A DNA stretch of 21,540 nucleotides from JBHPCZ01 sp042573625 (GCA_042573625.1 JBHPCZ010000054.1:1-21540); one strand, 5' to 3'. Counted from the stretch's first letter, positions 6,672 through 14,867 are shown. Notes: generated by a model not told the origin, from the letters alone. Numbers and translations are program-made.

Positions 6672-9176
6672 ATGACCCTGAAAACCATTCAAGACATCTT
6701 ACCCTTCGTGGAACAACCCAGTCGTTATCTGGGCATGGAAGTAAACCGCATAGTCAAAGATCCGAACCAAACAAAACTCAGTGTTGCGCTGGCGTTTCCG
6801 GATTTGTATGAAATCGGCACCTCTCATTTTGGGCTTCAGATACTCTATCATATCTTAAACGGTCATCGTGAAATAGCTGCAGAGCGGGTTTTTGCACCCG
6901 GTATTGATATGGCGGTCCAATTAAGATCGTCCAACACACCACTCATGTCTTTGGAATCTCACAAACCCCTAAATAGTTTTGATATTATTGGCTTCAGCTT
7001 ACTCTATGAACTCAATTTCACCAACATACTTTTTATGCTTGATCTTTCAAATATCCCCTTTTTTAGCAGGCAGAGGGACAATTCTCACCCTGTTATTATC
7101 GCCGGGGGCCCCTGTACCTGTAATCCAGAACCTGTGGCTGATTTTTTTGATGCCATTGTCGTGGGAGACGGAGAAAACGTCATCATGGAAATGGCAGATA
7201 CATGGCTCAAGTGGAATGAAGGTTACAACGGTGACAGGGAAATTCTATTAAAAATGTGGTCCGAAATCGAAGGGGTATACATCCCTTCTTTTTTTGAACC
7301 CAAATACGATGGCTCCGGTTTCCAGACCCTCTCCCCCAAATTTGAGAATTACCAAACCGTCCGTAGAGCCATCCTGGAAGACCTTGACAGTGCGCCATTT
7401 CCGGATGCCCCGATCATTCCCTTTGGCAGGCCGGTACATGATCGACTTCGCATAGAAGTCTCGAGGGGGTGTACGAGAGGATGCCGATTCTGTCAGGCCG
7501 GGATGATATATCGACCGGTGAGAGAGCGGTCTATGGAAACAATCCTTTCTCTCTCAGACGCGTCCATCGCCTCAACCGGATATGATGAATTATCGCTACT
7601 GTCCCTGAGCACCGGCGATTACAGCTGTATCGTGCCACTTATGGAATGTCTTATGGCACGGTGTCACTCCGGGCATACTGCCGTATCTTTTCCATCGCTG
7701 CGTGCCGGAACACTGACCCCGGAACTCATGAATCTTGTGAAAAAGGTTAGAAAAACCGGTTTTACCATTGCACCGGAAGCGGGGAGTCAGAGGCTTCGTG
7801 ATGCAATTAATAAAAATATTAGCGAAAAGGCGGTTTTTGATACGGTCATGGATGCATTTCAACAGGGGTGGCAGGTGATAAAATTGTACTTTATGGTGGG
7901 TCTTCCAACAGAAACCGATGATGATATTCAGGCAATTGTCAAGCTTGTGAAAGACCTTCGAGAGATTAAGGGCAATAATAGAAAAAGAGACCACCTGAAT
8001 GTCAGTGTGACAACATTTATCCCGAAACCCCACACACCTTTTCAATGGGCATCGCAGATACCGTTGTCTGAATCAAGGGAGAAGATCCAATGGTTGCGAA
8101 AAAGTTTAAAACATCCCGGAATACGTTTTAAATGGCAGAATCCCGAAGTCAGTCTTTTGGAGGGGCTCTGGGCCCGGGGAGACAGGCGGCTTAGCCGTTT
8201 GCTGGTGACGGCATATGAGAAGGGCTGCAAATTTGACGGCTGGAGCGACAAGTTTGATTATAGATTATGGGCGGCGTCTTGTGCGTGTGAAGACGTGGAT
8301 GTCGATTATTATACAACCCGGGCAAGAGATATAACAGAATCGCTGCCCTGGGATCATATCGATACCCGGGTGACCAAGGATTTTCTAAAAGCGGAGTGGG
8401 ACAAGGCGGTTGAAGGCATTCATTCGCCGGATTGCCGAAAAAATGACTGCAACATCTGTGGTGTATGTGATTTTGAAACCATAGAACCCAAGATTTTTGA
8501 GGCAGTCAAGACAGAACCCAAAAGACCGCCGGAGGATGTTCATCTTAAACACGATAATTATAAACGGCTTAAAATTTCCTATACAAAACGAGATGCGGCA
8601 AAATATTTTGGGCATCTCGAACTTTCAAATATCATTTTACGGTCCATAAGACGTGCCGGCATTCCAATAAAATATTCAGAAGGTTTTCACCCAAAACCCA
8701 GGATTTCATTTGAAGATCCGTTGCCTATTGGCCTGGAAAGCCTCAAAGAAATCCTTTACTTAACCGTACCTGATACGGTTAAACCTCAGACCGCAATGAA
8801 ACGCTTAAACGATCATCTGCCAGGGGGTCTTGAGGTTATAGACTGTAGATTTGTTCATGAAAAGTTTGTTCGGAAAGCGTCAGAAACAGCATCCTATCGG
8901 GTTACGATTAAAAATGGTGTTTTGGATAGAAATGATTTAGACTGTTTTATCAATGGTCCTGAATTATGGGTTGAACGCGTCGGTCGGAAAGGCAGGTTGA
9001 AAAGAATAGATCTTAAAGAAATGGTTTTACAGATCGAGTTGTTTTCAGATAACGAATTGATGATGCTGTTGAAAAGAGAAACGGGGAAAACTATAAGGCC
9101 GGTTGAGGTTGTTGGGAAAATTTTTAATCTAAGCGATGAACAATTAAAGCAGGCCCGGTTTGTAAAAGTTATTTAA
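6672..9176 (+). CDS. Radical SAM / DUF2344 fusion protein (TIGR03960-TIGR03936 type), function unknown
   Basis: An 834-residue protein of a family found in many anaerobes and not assigned a reaction. The N-terminal ~190 residues look like the cobalamin-binding-like region of B12-type radical SAM proteins (FPDLYEIGTSHFG; GGPCTCNPEPVADFF; VVGDGE). The radical SAM core begins with C267-x3-C271-x2-C274 (GCTRGCRFCQAG), which binds the 4Fe-4S cluster, and continues to about residue 480 (FTIAPEAGSQRLRDAINK; FMVGLPTETDDDI). A second cysteine group, C588, C593, C596 and C599, may bind metal. From about residue 631 a DUF2344 domain follows (GHLELSNIILRSIRRAG; YSEGFHPKPRISF). I chose ATG 6672 because the conserved sequence begins there and a GAGAG lies 8-12 nt upstream; a TTG at 6639 would add 11 residues. 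It precedes the RNase G gene by 131 bp, a linkage known in other genomes, which suggests a role in RNA or ribosome metabolism (inference). Confidence 0.9.
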   Translation: MTLKTIQDILPFVEQPSRYLGMEVNRIVKDPNQTKLSVALAFPDLYEIGTSHFGLQILYHILNGHREIAAERVFAPGIDMAVQLRSSNTPLMSLESHKPLNSFDIIGFSLLYELNFTNILFMLDLSNIPFFSRQRDNSHPVIIAGGPCTCNPEPVADFFDAIVVGDGENVIMEMADTWLKWNEGYNGDREILLKMWSEIEGVYIPSFFEPKYDGSGFQTLSPKFENYQTVRRAILEDLDSAPFPDAPIIPFGRPVHDRLRIEVSRGCTRGCRFCQAGMIYRPVRERSMETILSLSDASIASTGYDELSLLSLSTGDYSCIVPLMECLMARCHSGHTAVSFPSLRAGTLTPELMNLVKKVRKTGFTIAPEAGSQRLRDAINKNISEKAVFDTVMDAFQQGWQVIKLYFMVGLPTETDDDIQAIVKLVKDLREIKGNNRKRDHLNVSVTTFIPKPHTPFQWASQIPLSESREKIQWLRKSLKHPGIRFKWQNPEVSLLEGLWARGDRRLSRLLVTAYEKGCKFDGWSDKFDYRLWAASCACEDVDVDYYTTRARDITESLPWDHIDTRVTKDFLKAEWDKAVEGIHSPDCRKNDCNICGVCDFETIEPKIFEAVKTEPKRPPEDVHLKHDNYKRLKISYTKRDAAKYFGHLELSNIILRSIRRAGIPIKYSEGFHPKPRISFEDPLPIGLESLKEILYLTVPDTVKPQTAMKRLNDHLPGGLEVIDCRFVHEKFVRKASETASYRVTIKNGVLDRNDLDCFINGPELWVERVGRKGRLKRIDLKEMVLQIELFSDNELMMLLKRETGKTIRPVEVVGKIFNLSDEQLKQARFVKVI

Positions 9177-9307
9177 ATGTAAAACCTTCAAATTTCAGGT
9201 AAATGACCATCCTGATCGATAGAGTTGTCCTTTATTTCCTGATGCACATCGAGTCCGTCTCGCTATAGTACCATAAGAATTCGGGCGAACACGCTTGGAG
9301 GGATTTT

Positions 9308-10846
9308 ATGTACAAAAAGCTGATAATAAATGTCACCGAACATGAGACTCGAGTGGCGCTCCTTGAAGATCGAAACATAGCGGAACTCTTTATCGATCGA
9401 GGGGATATTTCAGATATTGCCGGAAATATTTACAAGGGCAGGGTTCAGAGAGTTTTACCCGGTATGCAGGCGGCCTTTGTGGATATCGGCCTGAATCAGG
9501 CTGCTTTTATTTATGTCAATGATGTCATTAGAGACAGTTATCGGGAGATAGAAAAATATTTCGTTGAAAACAGTGACGCTGAGAATAATTTTTCTGAAAT
9601 CGGTTTTTCAGGCACCATGCCGCCTTCCATACATCGTGATTATAACATCGAGGAGCTGATTACAGAAGGCCAGGAAATACTGGTTCAGGTTGCCAAGTCC
9701 CCAATAGGGACCAAGGGCGCCCGTATTACCTCTCATATATCATTGCCTGGCCGCTATCTTGTGCTATTGGCGATGTCTGAACACGTGGGGATATCCAGGC
9801 GTATTGAAGATGAAGATGAGCGGAATCGATTAAGGGAGATGGTGATATCCTTAAGAGCGGAAAATTTTGGCTATATTGTAAGGACCGCCGGAGAAGGTAT
9901 ACAGGAAGAAAAGCTCGCTTATGAAATGGGGCTTCTTAAAAATTTATGGAAAAACATACAACACAAGTACAAAACAGCCCCGGCACCATCGCTTTTGCAC
10001 AAAGAGCTGAGCATCAGTCTTCGTGCCGTTCGGGATTTGTTAATACATGAGGCTGAACAATTGATTATTGATTCCCGTTCCGGTTATGAGTCTATCCTTT
10101 CATTTCTCGACACATTCATGCCGAGCCTTAAGAATTCTGTCGAGCTTTACGAAGGTTCTGAACCGATTTTTGACGTCTATAACTTAGAGGGCGACATTTC
10201 TCGGGCTTTAAAAAAGAAGGTGTGGCTTAAATCGGGCGGCTACATCGTCATTGAACATACTGAGGCGCTTGTCGCAATCGATGTCAATACCGGAAGGTAT
10301 GTCGGAAAACACAACCTTGAAGAAACAATCCTGAAGACCAATCTTGAGGCGGTGAAGGAGATCGCCTACCAGGTCCGACTCCGGGATATTGGTGGAATCA
10401 TCATTATTGACTTTATCGATATGGAAAAAACGTCCAATCAGGAGAAGGTGTATAATGCGCTGAATGAGGCCTTAATAAAGGACAGGAGCAAGACCCACAT
10501 TCTTCCTATTTCCGAGTTGGGGTTGGTACAGATGACCCGAAAACGGATCAGGGAGCCCTTGAAGGGGATACTTTGTGAACCTTGTTTCTATTGTGACGGT
10601 GAAGGTTTTCTGACATCACGACAGAGCGTCTGTTATAATATCTACCGAGAAATACTTCGAGAATCACAGGACATGGTGGGCATTAAGACTACCCTAAAGG
10701 TGAATCCTGAAATTGCAGAACTTCTTCATGGAGAGGAAAGCCATGTCATCGTTTCTCTTGAAGGTATTATCGGAAAACAGATTGTAATATATCCAAATGC
10801 TCAACTTCATATGGAAGAGTTTGAGGTTTTGGAAGTGCTCAAATAA
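9308..10846 (+). CDS. rng: Ribonuclease G (RNase E/G family)
   Basis: A 512-residue endoribonuclease of the RNase E/G family (E. coli RNase G has 489 residues), acting in rRNA 5' maturation and mRNA decay. The N-terminal S1 domain is at about 38-130 (GNIYKGRVQRVLPGMQAAFV), followed by the 5'-sensor region. The catalytic DNase-I-like region shows both metal-binding aspartates, D325 (VAIDVNTGRYVG) and D368 (IIIIDFIDM). The zinc-link CxxC that joins dimers is C423/C426 (CEPC), with an extra C429. There is no long disordered C-terminal scaffold of the RNase E kind, so RNase G is the better name. The start is secure: GGAGG lies 7 nt before the ATG. A hairpin begins on the very base after the stop codon. 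Confidence 0.95.
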   Translation: MYKKLIINVTEHETRVALLEDRNIAELFIDRGDISDIAGNIYKGRVQRVLPGMQAAFVDIGLNQAAFIYVNDVIRDSYREIEKYFVENSDAENNFSEIGFSGTMPPSIHRDYNIEELITEGQEILVQVAKSPIGTKGARITSHISLPGRYLVLLAMSEHVGISRRIEDEDERNRLREMVISLRAENFGYIVRTAGEGIQEEKLAYEMGLLKNLWKNIQHKYKTAPAPSLLHKELSISLRAVRDLLIHEAEQLIIDSRSGYESILSFLDTFMPSLKNSVELYEGSEPIFDVYNLEGDISRALKKKVWLKSGGYIVIEHTEALVAIDVNTGRYVGKHNLEETILKTNLEAVKEIAYQVRLRDIGGIIIIDFIDMEKTSNQEKVYNALNEALIKDRSKTHILPISELGLVQMTRKRIREPLKGILCEPCFYCDGEGFLTSRQSVCYNIYREILRESQDMVGIKTTLKVNPEIAELLHGEESHVIVSLEGIIGKQIVIYPNAQLHMEEFEVLEVLK

Positions 10847-10876
10847 GGATCACCTCTAAAAGAGTTGGAGTGATCC
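10847..10876 (+). terminator. Hairpin immediately after the RNase G stop
   Basis: Inverted repeat GGATCAC (10847-10853) and GTGATCC (10870-10876), with an inner CTCT/AGAG pairing also possible. It starts directly after the TAA. There is no downstream T-run (the next bases are TAAGGATTC), so it is either a Rho-type or RNA-stabilising end, not a textbook intrinsic terminator. Confidence 0.5.
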
Positions 10877-10889
10877 TAAGGATTCAGGG

Positions 10890-11130
10890 GGTCAAGGATT
10901 CAAGGATTCGAGTGAAATGCTTAAAAATTATAAAGAATGAAAAGTCTGGCAGAAATCTTATGAACTATGTTTATATATTTATAGAATAACAAGAAAATTT
11001 CCGAAAGAAGAAAGGTATGGTCTGACATCTCAAACAAGAAGATCCGCCGCGTCTGTGCCTTCAAATACTGATGAAGGATGTTGATAAAATCGTTAGAAAA
11101 AAAACACTTGGCCCCTTGAATCCTCGAACC
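10890..11130. repeat. Imperfect inverted repeats flanking the four-helix-bundle remnant
   Basis: The left arm (about 10890-10914) and the right arm (about 11105-11130, read as reverse complement) share AGGATTCAAGG exactly (10895-10905 and 11114-11124) and agree at about 18 of 25 positions, both ending in GTG next to the enclosed sequence. The left arm itself has a short direct repeat of AAGGATTC. They bracket the decayed gene at 10917-11084, as expected for a small inserted element. Boundaries are approximate, and no target-site duplication was found by eye. Confidence 0.55.
10917..11084 (+). pseudogene. Decayed four-helix-bundle protein (S23 / 23S rRNA intervening-sequence protein family)
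   Basis: From ATG 10917 the frame reads MLKNYKE, then TGA at 10938-10940, then a 47-residue run KVWQKSYELCLYIYRITRKF... continuing with PKEERYGLTSQTRRSAASVPSN before TDEGC and a TGA at 11082. This matches the opening half of small four-helix-bundle proteins, whose usual wording is about YKELxVWQKAxEL...FPKEERYGLTSQIRRAAVSIPSNIAEG. The internal stop replaces the expected residue between E and K (as in ELKVW), and the second half of the usual ~115-residue protein is missing after SN. I therefore call it a pseudogene. Intact relatives occur inside 23S rRNA intervening sequences and, dispersed, in intergenic repeats of Desulfobacterota and others. Family recognition is from memory of the motif; the stop codon is seen directly. 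Confidence 0.75.
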
Positions 11131-11131
11131 C

Positions 11132-11156
11132 TCTTCTCCAACTAAATTGGAGAAGA
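11132..11156. repeat. Perfect 10-bp hairpin upstream of the rpmH promoter
   Basis: TCTTCTCCAA (11132-11141) pairs fully with TTGGAGAAGA (11147-11156) around the 5-nt loop CTAAA. It ends 31 bp before the rpmH -35 box. The T-rich stretch further right (about 11172-11182) is too far for a classic intrinsic terminator, but the hairpin could still end transcription coming from the RNase G side. Confidence 0.5.
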
Positions 11157-11187
11157 ACCAACATTTCTATCTTAAATTTTTTGGGAC

Positions 11188-11217
11188 TTGACATGATAAA
11201 CCGCCTGTGATTATATT
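11188..11217 (+). promoter_or_regulatory. Strong sigma-70-like promoter of the rpmH cluster
   Basis: A perfect -35 TTGACA (11188-11193) is followed by 18 nt and TATATT (11212-11217), or 17 nt and TTATAT. It is about 110 bp upstream of rpmH, in the only AT-rich gap before the cluster, giving a ~100-nt leader. It is the best promoter match in the window and fits the high demand for ribosomal protein L34. Confidence 0.7.
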
Positions 11218-11328
11218 TCCAGATTAAATTTTATATTGTAGATGAAACGAAATTATAAATATTTCATAATGATGGCATATAATATCTATCTGCTGACTTT
11301 ATGAATATTCAGTAGAGGTTTTTGAATT

Positions 11329-11463
11329 ATGAAAAGAACGTATCAACCTAGCAGGATAAAGCGTGCGAGAACGCATGGCTTTTTGAAAAGAATGTCAACA
11401 AAACAGGGACGAAGGATCATTAACCGGCGAAGGGCAAAGGGGAGAATTCGGTTGGCGGTTTAA
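11329..11463 (+). CDS. rpmH: 50S ribosomal protein L34
   Basis: A 44-residue, highly basic protein of the large ribosomal subunit. The sequence is nearly the family consensus: MKRTYQPSRIKRARTHGF at the start, KRMSTKQGRRIINRRRAKGR in the middle, ending RLAV. The length equals the usual 44-46 residues. A GAGG lies about 10 nt before the ATG, a rather long spacing. It begins the rpmH-rnpA-yidD-yidC-jag-mnmE cluster, an order kept in many bacteria. In many genomes rpmH is divergent from dnaA; here it points the same way as dnaN-gyrB and lies 8.5 kb downstream of gyrB. Confidence 0.98.
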   Translation: MKRTYQPSRIKRARTHGFLKRMSTKQGRRIINRRRAKGRIRLAV

Positions 11464-11548
11464 TGCGGTTTGCGTTATGTTACAAGATAAGAGGGACCGG
11501 TTAAAGATTAGATTTTAAATAGTTCAGGCGGTTGCAAAGGAAACTTTT

Positions 11549-11905
11549 TTGCGCTCTTTTACATTTACCAAGGCAGACAGAATTTTAAAACGGAGCGAAT
11601 TTACTCACGTATCAAGAGTTGGGAAAAAATTGCATAACAGGCATTTTATTGCCACATTCTGCTCGGGGAGATCAAAAAAAATACGCCTTGGTATTACCGT
11701 AACAAAAAAAATCGGAAATGCTGCAGCGCGCAACAGGATTAAACGTTTTACTCGCGAATACTACAGGCTAAACCGGCACAAGATTACAGATGATTGGGAT
11801 ATAAATATCATAGCCAGGAAAGAGGCTGTAGATTTATCGTCGGACCAGGCTTTTTCATCCCTTCGAAATATTTTCGATAGGATATCAAGGGGTTACGATT
11901 ATTAA
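11549..11905 (+). CDS. rnpA: Ribonuclease P protein component
   Basis: The 118-residue basic protein that helps RNase P RNA bind pre-tRNA leaders. It shows FTFTKADRILKRSEFTHVSR at the N-terminus (the usual F-x-K-x-x-R-L-L-K-R-S-x-F pattern) and the family signature ARNRIKRFTREYYR (the RNR motif) around residues 70-83. The start is TTG at 11549, chosen because AGGAAA lies 8 nt upstream and the conserved sequence begins two residues later; there is no in-frame ATG nearby. It lies 85 bp after rpmH. Its stop TAA (11903-11905) overlaps the beginning of yidD. Confidence 0.95.
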   Translation: MRSFTFTKADRILKRSEFTHVSRVGKKLHNRHFIATFCSGRSKKIRLGITVTKKIGNAAARNRIKRFTREYYRLNRHKITDDWDINIIARKEAVDLSSDQAFSSLRNIFDRISRGYDY

Positions 11906-12122
11906 AAGAATATTTCAGACACCGGCCTTATTTCTCATCAAGGCGTATCAATATATTCTATCTCCTGTTTTAGGTCCTTCATGTCGTTTTCACCCCACCT
12001 GTTCGGACTATGCCTATCAGGCGATTTCGCGTTATGGACTTCATAAAGGATTATATCTGGTCATAAAAAGACTTTTACGGTGCCATCCCTATGCACCGGG
12101 GGGCTTTGATCCTGTTCCGTAA
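11901..12122 (+). CDS. yidD: Membrane protein insertion efficiency factor YidD, apparent ATT start
   Basis: A 73-residue protein that helps YidC insert membrane proteins, held at the inner membrane by an amphipathic N-terminal helix. The frame reads IKRIFQTPALFLIKAYQYIL, SPVLGPSCRFHPTCSDYA, and RYGLHKGLYLVIKRLLRCHPY, ending APGGFDPVP. The cysteines of PSCRFHPTCS, the RCHP motif and the end GGFDPVP are family hallmarks, and the length is normal (about 70-85). No ATG, GTG or TTG is available in frame before the conserved IKRI. The most likely start is ATT at 11901, which overlaps the rnpA stop by one base (ATTAA, like the common ATGA), with AAGGGG 8 nt upstream; ATT at 11898 is the other choice. 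It lies between rnpA and yidC, its normal place. Confidence 0.9.
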   Translation: MKRIFQTPALFLIKAYQYILSPVLGPSCRFHPTCSDYAYQAISRYGLHKGLYLVIKRLLRCHPYAPGGFDPVP

Positions 12123-12377
12123 GGTGTGATCAGATAGAATCACCGTAATCCTGCATTGTTCGCCGCCGCTCATGCTGCCAAACATAAACGCGAGAAAGTT
12201 AAAAGGCTGATCCGGCACAACGGATGTCCGTTTAAAGCGGGGTCGACTTGGCCTTCCTGCAATCCGTCCCAAATGAATTATTCTCTGTTTATCAGAAATA
12301 ATAAAAACGATGAAATTGAACCGGTATTGGTATGCATTAACATCTGGCTATGCCTATATAGTTGTTAGGATTAAATT
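12123..12377 (+). other. 255-bp gap between yidD and yidC
   Basis: No convincing gene is present. The gap holds short inverted repeats (ATCCG/CGGAT around 12212-12227 and ACGGA/TCCGT just after), no T-run terminator, and an AT-rich right end. An AGGA site 8 nt before the yidC ATG serves that gene. The unusual length for this operon may reflect a leader, an internal promoter or decayed sequence. Confidence 0.4.
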
Positions 12378-14042
12378 ATGGACAAGGAACAATCTCGATT
12401 ATTTATAGCGGTAGCGCTTTCCATTCTTGTATTTGTCGTATGGGATCTTTTGTTCGTTGATCGGAAAGCCGTTCAGCAACCCGGGGAAACCACGGAAGCA
12501 GAGCAGGTAGTTAGGGAAAAACCGTATGTAAAAGATAAAAAAATCAAGGAGGCGATTAAGGCGCCTTCTCAGAAGGCCGATGCTTCGCAACTGCTTCAAA
12601 AAGCCAGGACCATTACTGTAGATACCCCCTTGTACACGGTAAAAATTTCTGAAAGAGGGGCTGTCTTCAAGAGTTTTGTTCTAAAAGAATATAAGGAGAA
12701 GATAGATGCCGATTCGCCGGCATTTGAAATGATATCTCCGGACAACCGTAATGGAACCGTCCGGGTTAACTTTACCGGAAACAGCTTTCCAGAACTCAAA
12801 AATGCGGTTTTTTTATCGCAACTCAAGTCAGATTCTGTTGATATCTCTGCGGCGTCCGAGGAGATCATTTTCTCGTGGGTATCCCCTGAAGGTATCGCTG
12901 TTGAAAAAAAATTCGTCTTTTCACCCGAGACCTACATGATCGGTTTTAACGTGACGGTTAAGAACGGCTCCGATCAGGCCATCAAGGACAGCCTGATATT
13001 GTCGTTGGCGAAACTTGCCCCTGAAAAGACTGCAAGATATGGTTTTGAAGGACCCAGCGCACTGTTGAACGATGAACTTGAACAGATAAAAATGAAGAAG
13101 ATAAAGGACAAAAGTGAATATACAGGGAAGCTGGGATGGATAGCGGTGCAGGATCGCTATTTTATTTCTTCCATTATACCCAAAGAGCCGTATGAAGCAG
13201 GTATGCACCTTTCTCTGACACCGGACAATATACTAGAAGGCAGTTATATACAGCCGGTGAGTGTTATTAATCCCGGAAACCAGCATATTTTTGAATACCG
13301 GCTGTTTTTTGGACCTAAAAGTTTGAAGCTCTTGAATACATTCGATTGTGATCTTGTTAAAGCGATTAATTTCGGCTTTTTTGATATTTTAGCCAAACCG
13401 TGTGTCTGGATAATGAATTTCCTGTATGATAATTTCATTTCCAACTACGGTGTCGCCATTATTATCTTAACGCTGTTGACCAAAATCATCTTGTGGCCGC
13501 TGGGTAACAAAAGCTACAAGTCCATGAACCAGATGAAGAAGATCCAGCCGTTGTTGACGGAGATCAGAGCAAAGTATAAGGATGATAAGAAAAAGCAAAA
13601 TGAAGAAATGATGGCTTTGTATAAAACGTACAAAGTAAACCCCATGGGCGGGTGCCTGCCCATGTTTGTACAGATCCCGGTCTTTTTTGCCCTTTATCGG
13701 ATGTTATATGAGGCCATCGAACTCAGACACGCCCCCTTTTTTGGATGGATCACCGACCTGTCTGCTCCGGATCGGCTATTCCGTTTTGACTTTTCAATTC
13801 CATTCATGCAGGCACCCTATGGCATTCCTGTATTAACCATTATCATGGGCGTAACCATGTTTTTACAGCAGAGCATGTCGCCCCCCGTGGGTGATGCCAC
13901 TCAGGCCAAGATGATGAAATTAATGCCCATTGCTTTTACATTCATTTTTATTAATTTTTCTTCCGGACTGGTTTTATACTGGCTTATAAACAATGTCCTG
14001 TCCATTGCCCAACAGTATTATGTTTTAAAGAAATCGGATTAA
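12378..14042 (+). CDS. yidC: Membrane protein insertase YidC (Oxa1 family)
   Basis: A 554-residue inner-membrane insertase acting alone or with SecYEG. The Gram-negative architecture is clear: an N-terminal membrane segment (about 8-26, LFIAVALSILVFVVW), a long periplasmic beta-domain (about 60-345), then the conserved 60KD_IMP core with further membrane segments. Landmarks are YGVAIIILTLLTKIILWPLG, the basic cytoplasmic loop SMNQMKKIQPLLTEIRAKYK, NPMGGCLPMFVQIPVFFALY, and GLVLYWLINNVLSIAQQYY near the C-terminus. The length is close to the 548 residues of E. coli YidC. An AGGA lies 8 nt before the ATG. jag follows at 15 bp, so yidC and jag are cotranscribed. Confidence 0.97.
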   Translation: MDKEQSRLFIAVALSILVFVVWDLLFVDRKAVQQPGETTEAEQVVREKPYVKDKKIKEAIKAPSQKADASQLLQKARTITVDTPLYTVKISERGAVFKSFVLKEYKEKIDADSPAFEMISPDNRNGTVRVNFTGNSFPELKNAVFLSQLKSDSVDISAASEEIIFSWVSPEGIAVEKKFVFSPETYMIGFNVTVKNGSDQAIKDSLILSLAKLAPEKTARYGFEGPSALLNDELEQIKMKKIKDKSEYTGKLGWIAVQDRYFISSIIPKEPYEAGMHLSLTPDNILEGSYIQPVSVINPGNQHIFEYRLFFGPKSLKLLNTFDCDLVKAINFGFFDILAKPCVWIMNFLYDNFISNYGVAIIILTLLTKIILWPLGNKSYKSMNQMKKIQPLLTEIRAKYKDDKKKQNEEMMALYKTYKVNPMGGCLPMFVQIPVFFALYRMLYEAIELRHAPFFGWITDLSAPDRLFRFDFSIPFMQAPYGIPVLTIIMGVTMFLQQSMSPPVGDATQAKMMKLMPIAFTFIFINFSSGLVLYWLINNVLSIAQQYYVLKKSD

Positions 14043-14057
14043 TAACGGAGGTTAACC

Positions 14058-14867
14058 ATGTCTCCTTTTTTGGAATTTGAAGGCAAGACGCTTGAAAAAG
14101 CAGTAAAGAAAGCGTGTAATGAATTGAATATCAGCAAAGCGCAACTAGAACATAATGTAATTTCTTATGGTTCGACCGGCATTTTCGGATTGGTTGGGGC
14201 CAAGAAGGCCCGAATCCGAGTTAGGGTTCCGGAACCGCCGCTTGAGGCTGTTTCAGAACCATCGAATAGAGAGCAACGGCAAAACAACGCAGCATTCGAA
14301 CAGACCGCAGAGGAAGTGGATTCAACGGGAATCGAGCCCTCAGAGGAATTGGAACTGCACACGTTTCCTGATGATCCGATCGTTCTCGGCAGGAGTATTT
14401 TACAACGGATCGTCGATTTTATAACCACCGATGCCAAAATTACAGTGGCGGAAGATCCGGACCGGATTATGTTTAATGTTAAAGGAGGAAACTCCGCGAT
14501 TCTTATTGGGAAGCGTGGGCAAACTTTGGAGGCGATTCAATATCTCGTTGAAAAAATGGTCAACAAGCAGAATGAGAACAGGATTCGCATACAGGTAGAC
14601 GTTGAAGGTTATCTGGAAAATAGGCGGTCGAACCTGAAAAAACTTGCGGGGCGTCTGGCTGACAAAGCAAAGCGTACCGGCAAACCTGCGACGATTGGCC
14701 AAATAAATGCCCATGACAGAAGAATCGTTCACATTGCCCTAAAGGATGATAACGGCGTAAGAACCCAGAGCATGGGGGATGGTTTATTAAAGAAGCTCGT
14801 GATAATTCCCAAGAAAAATTCTCAACGAAAACGCAGACCCGGCAAATATGATTCGATGAACAAATGA
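14058..14867 (+). CDS. jag: Jag/KhpB-type RNA-binding protein (Jag_N, KH and R3H domains)
   Basis: A 269-residue protein of the SpoIIIJ-associated (Jag/KhpB) family, an RNA-binding protein usually encoded next to yidC. The Jag_N domain is at 1-55 (EFEGKTLEKAVKKACNELN; GIFGLVGAKKARIRV), followed by an acidic, probably flexible linker (about 58-105). A KH domain has the loop IGKRGQT at 150-156. An R3H domain at about 190-252 carries the R221-x3-H225 motif (RRIVH), and a very basic tail follows (KKNSQRKRRPGK). A strong GGAGG precedes the ATG by 6 nt. It lies 15 bp after yidC and 118 bp before mnmE. Confidence 0.94.
   Translation: MSPFLEFEGKTLEKAVKKACNELNISKAQLEHNVISYGSTGIFGLVGAKKARIRVRVPEPPLEAVSEPSNREQRQNNAAFEQTAEEVDSTGIEPSEELELHTFPDDPIVLGRSILQRIVDFITTDAKITVAEDPDRIMFNVKGGNSAILIGKRGQTLEAIQYLVEKMVNKQNENRIRIQVDVEGYLENRRSNLKKLAGRLADKAKRTGKPATIGQINAHDRRIVHIALKDDNGVRTQSMGDGLLKKLVIIPKKNSQRKRRPGKYDSMNK

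Noticed and set aside
7596..8045. A 149-codon minus-strand frame inside the radical SAM gene
   Set aside because: It is a shadow of the strongly supported plus-strand gene, with many Cys/His and no recognisable domain.
11132..11156. The 10-bp hairpin read as an intrinsic terminator
   Set aside because: No T-run follows within a few bases on either strand, so it is listed only as a hairpin.
12156..12368. A 70-codon plus-strand frame between yidD and yidC
   Set aside because: It starts at TTG without a ribosome site, and its composition (runs of Cys/Trp and no family pattern) does not look like a real protein.
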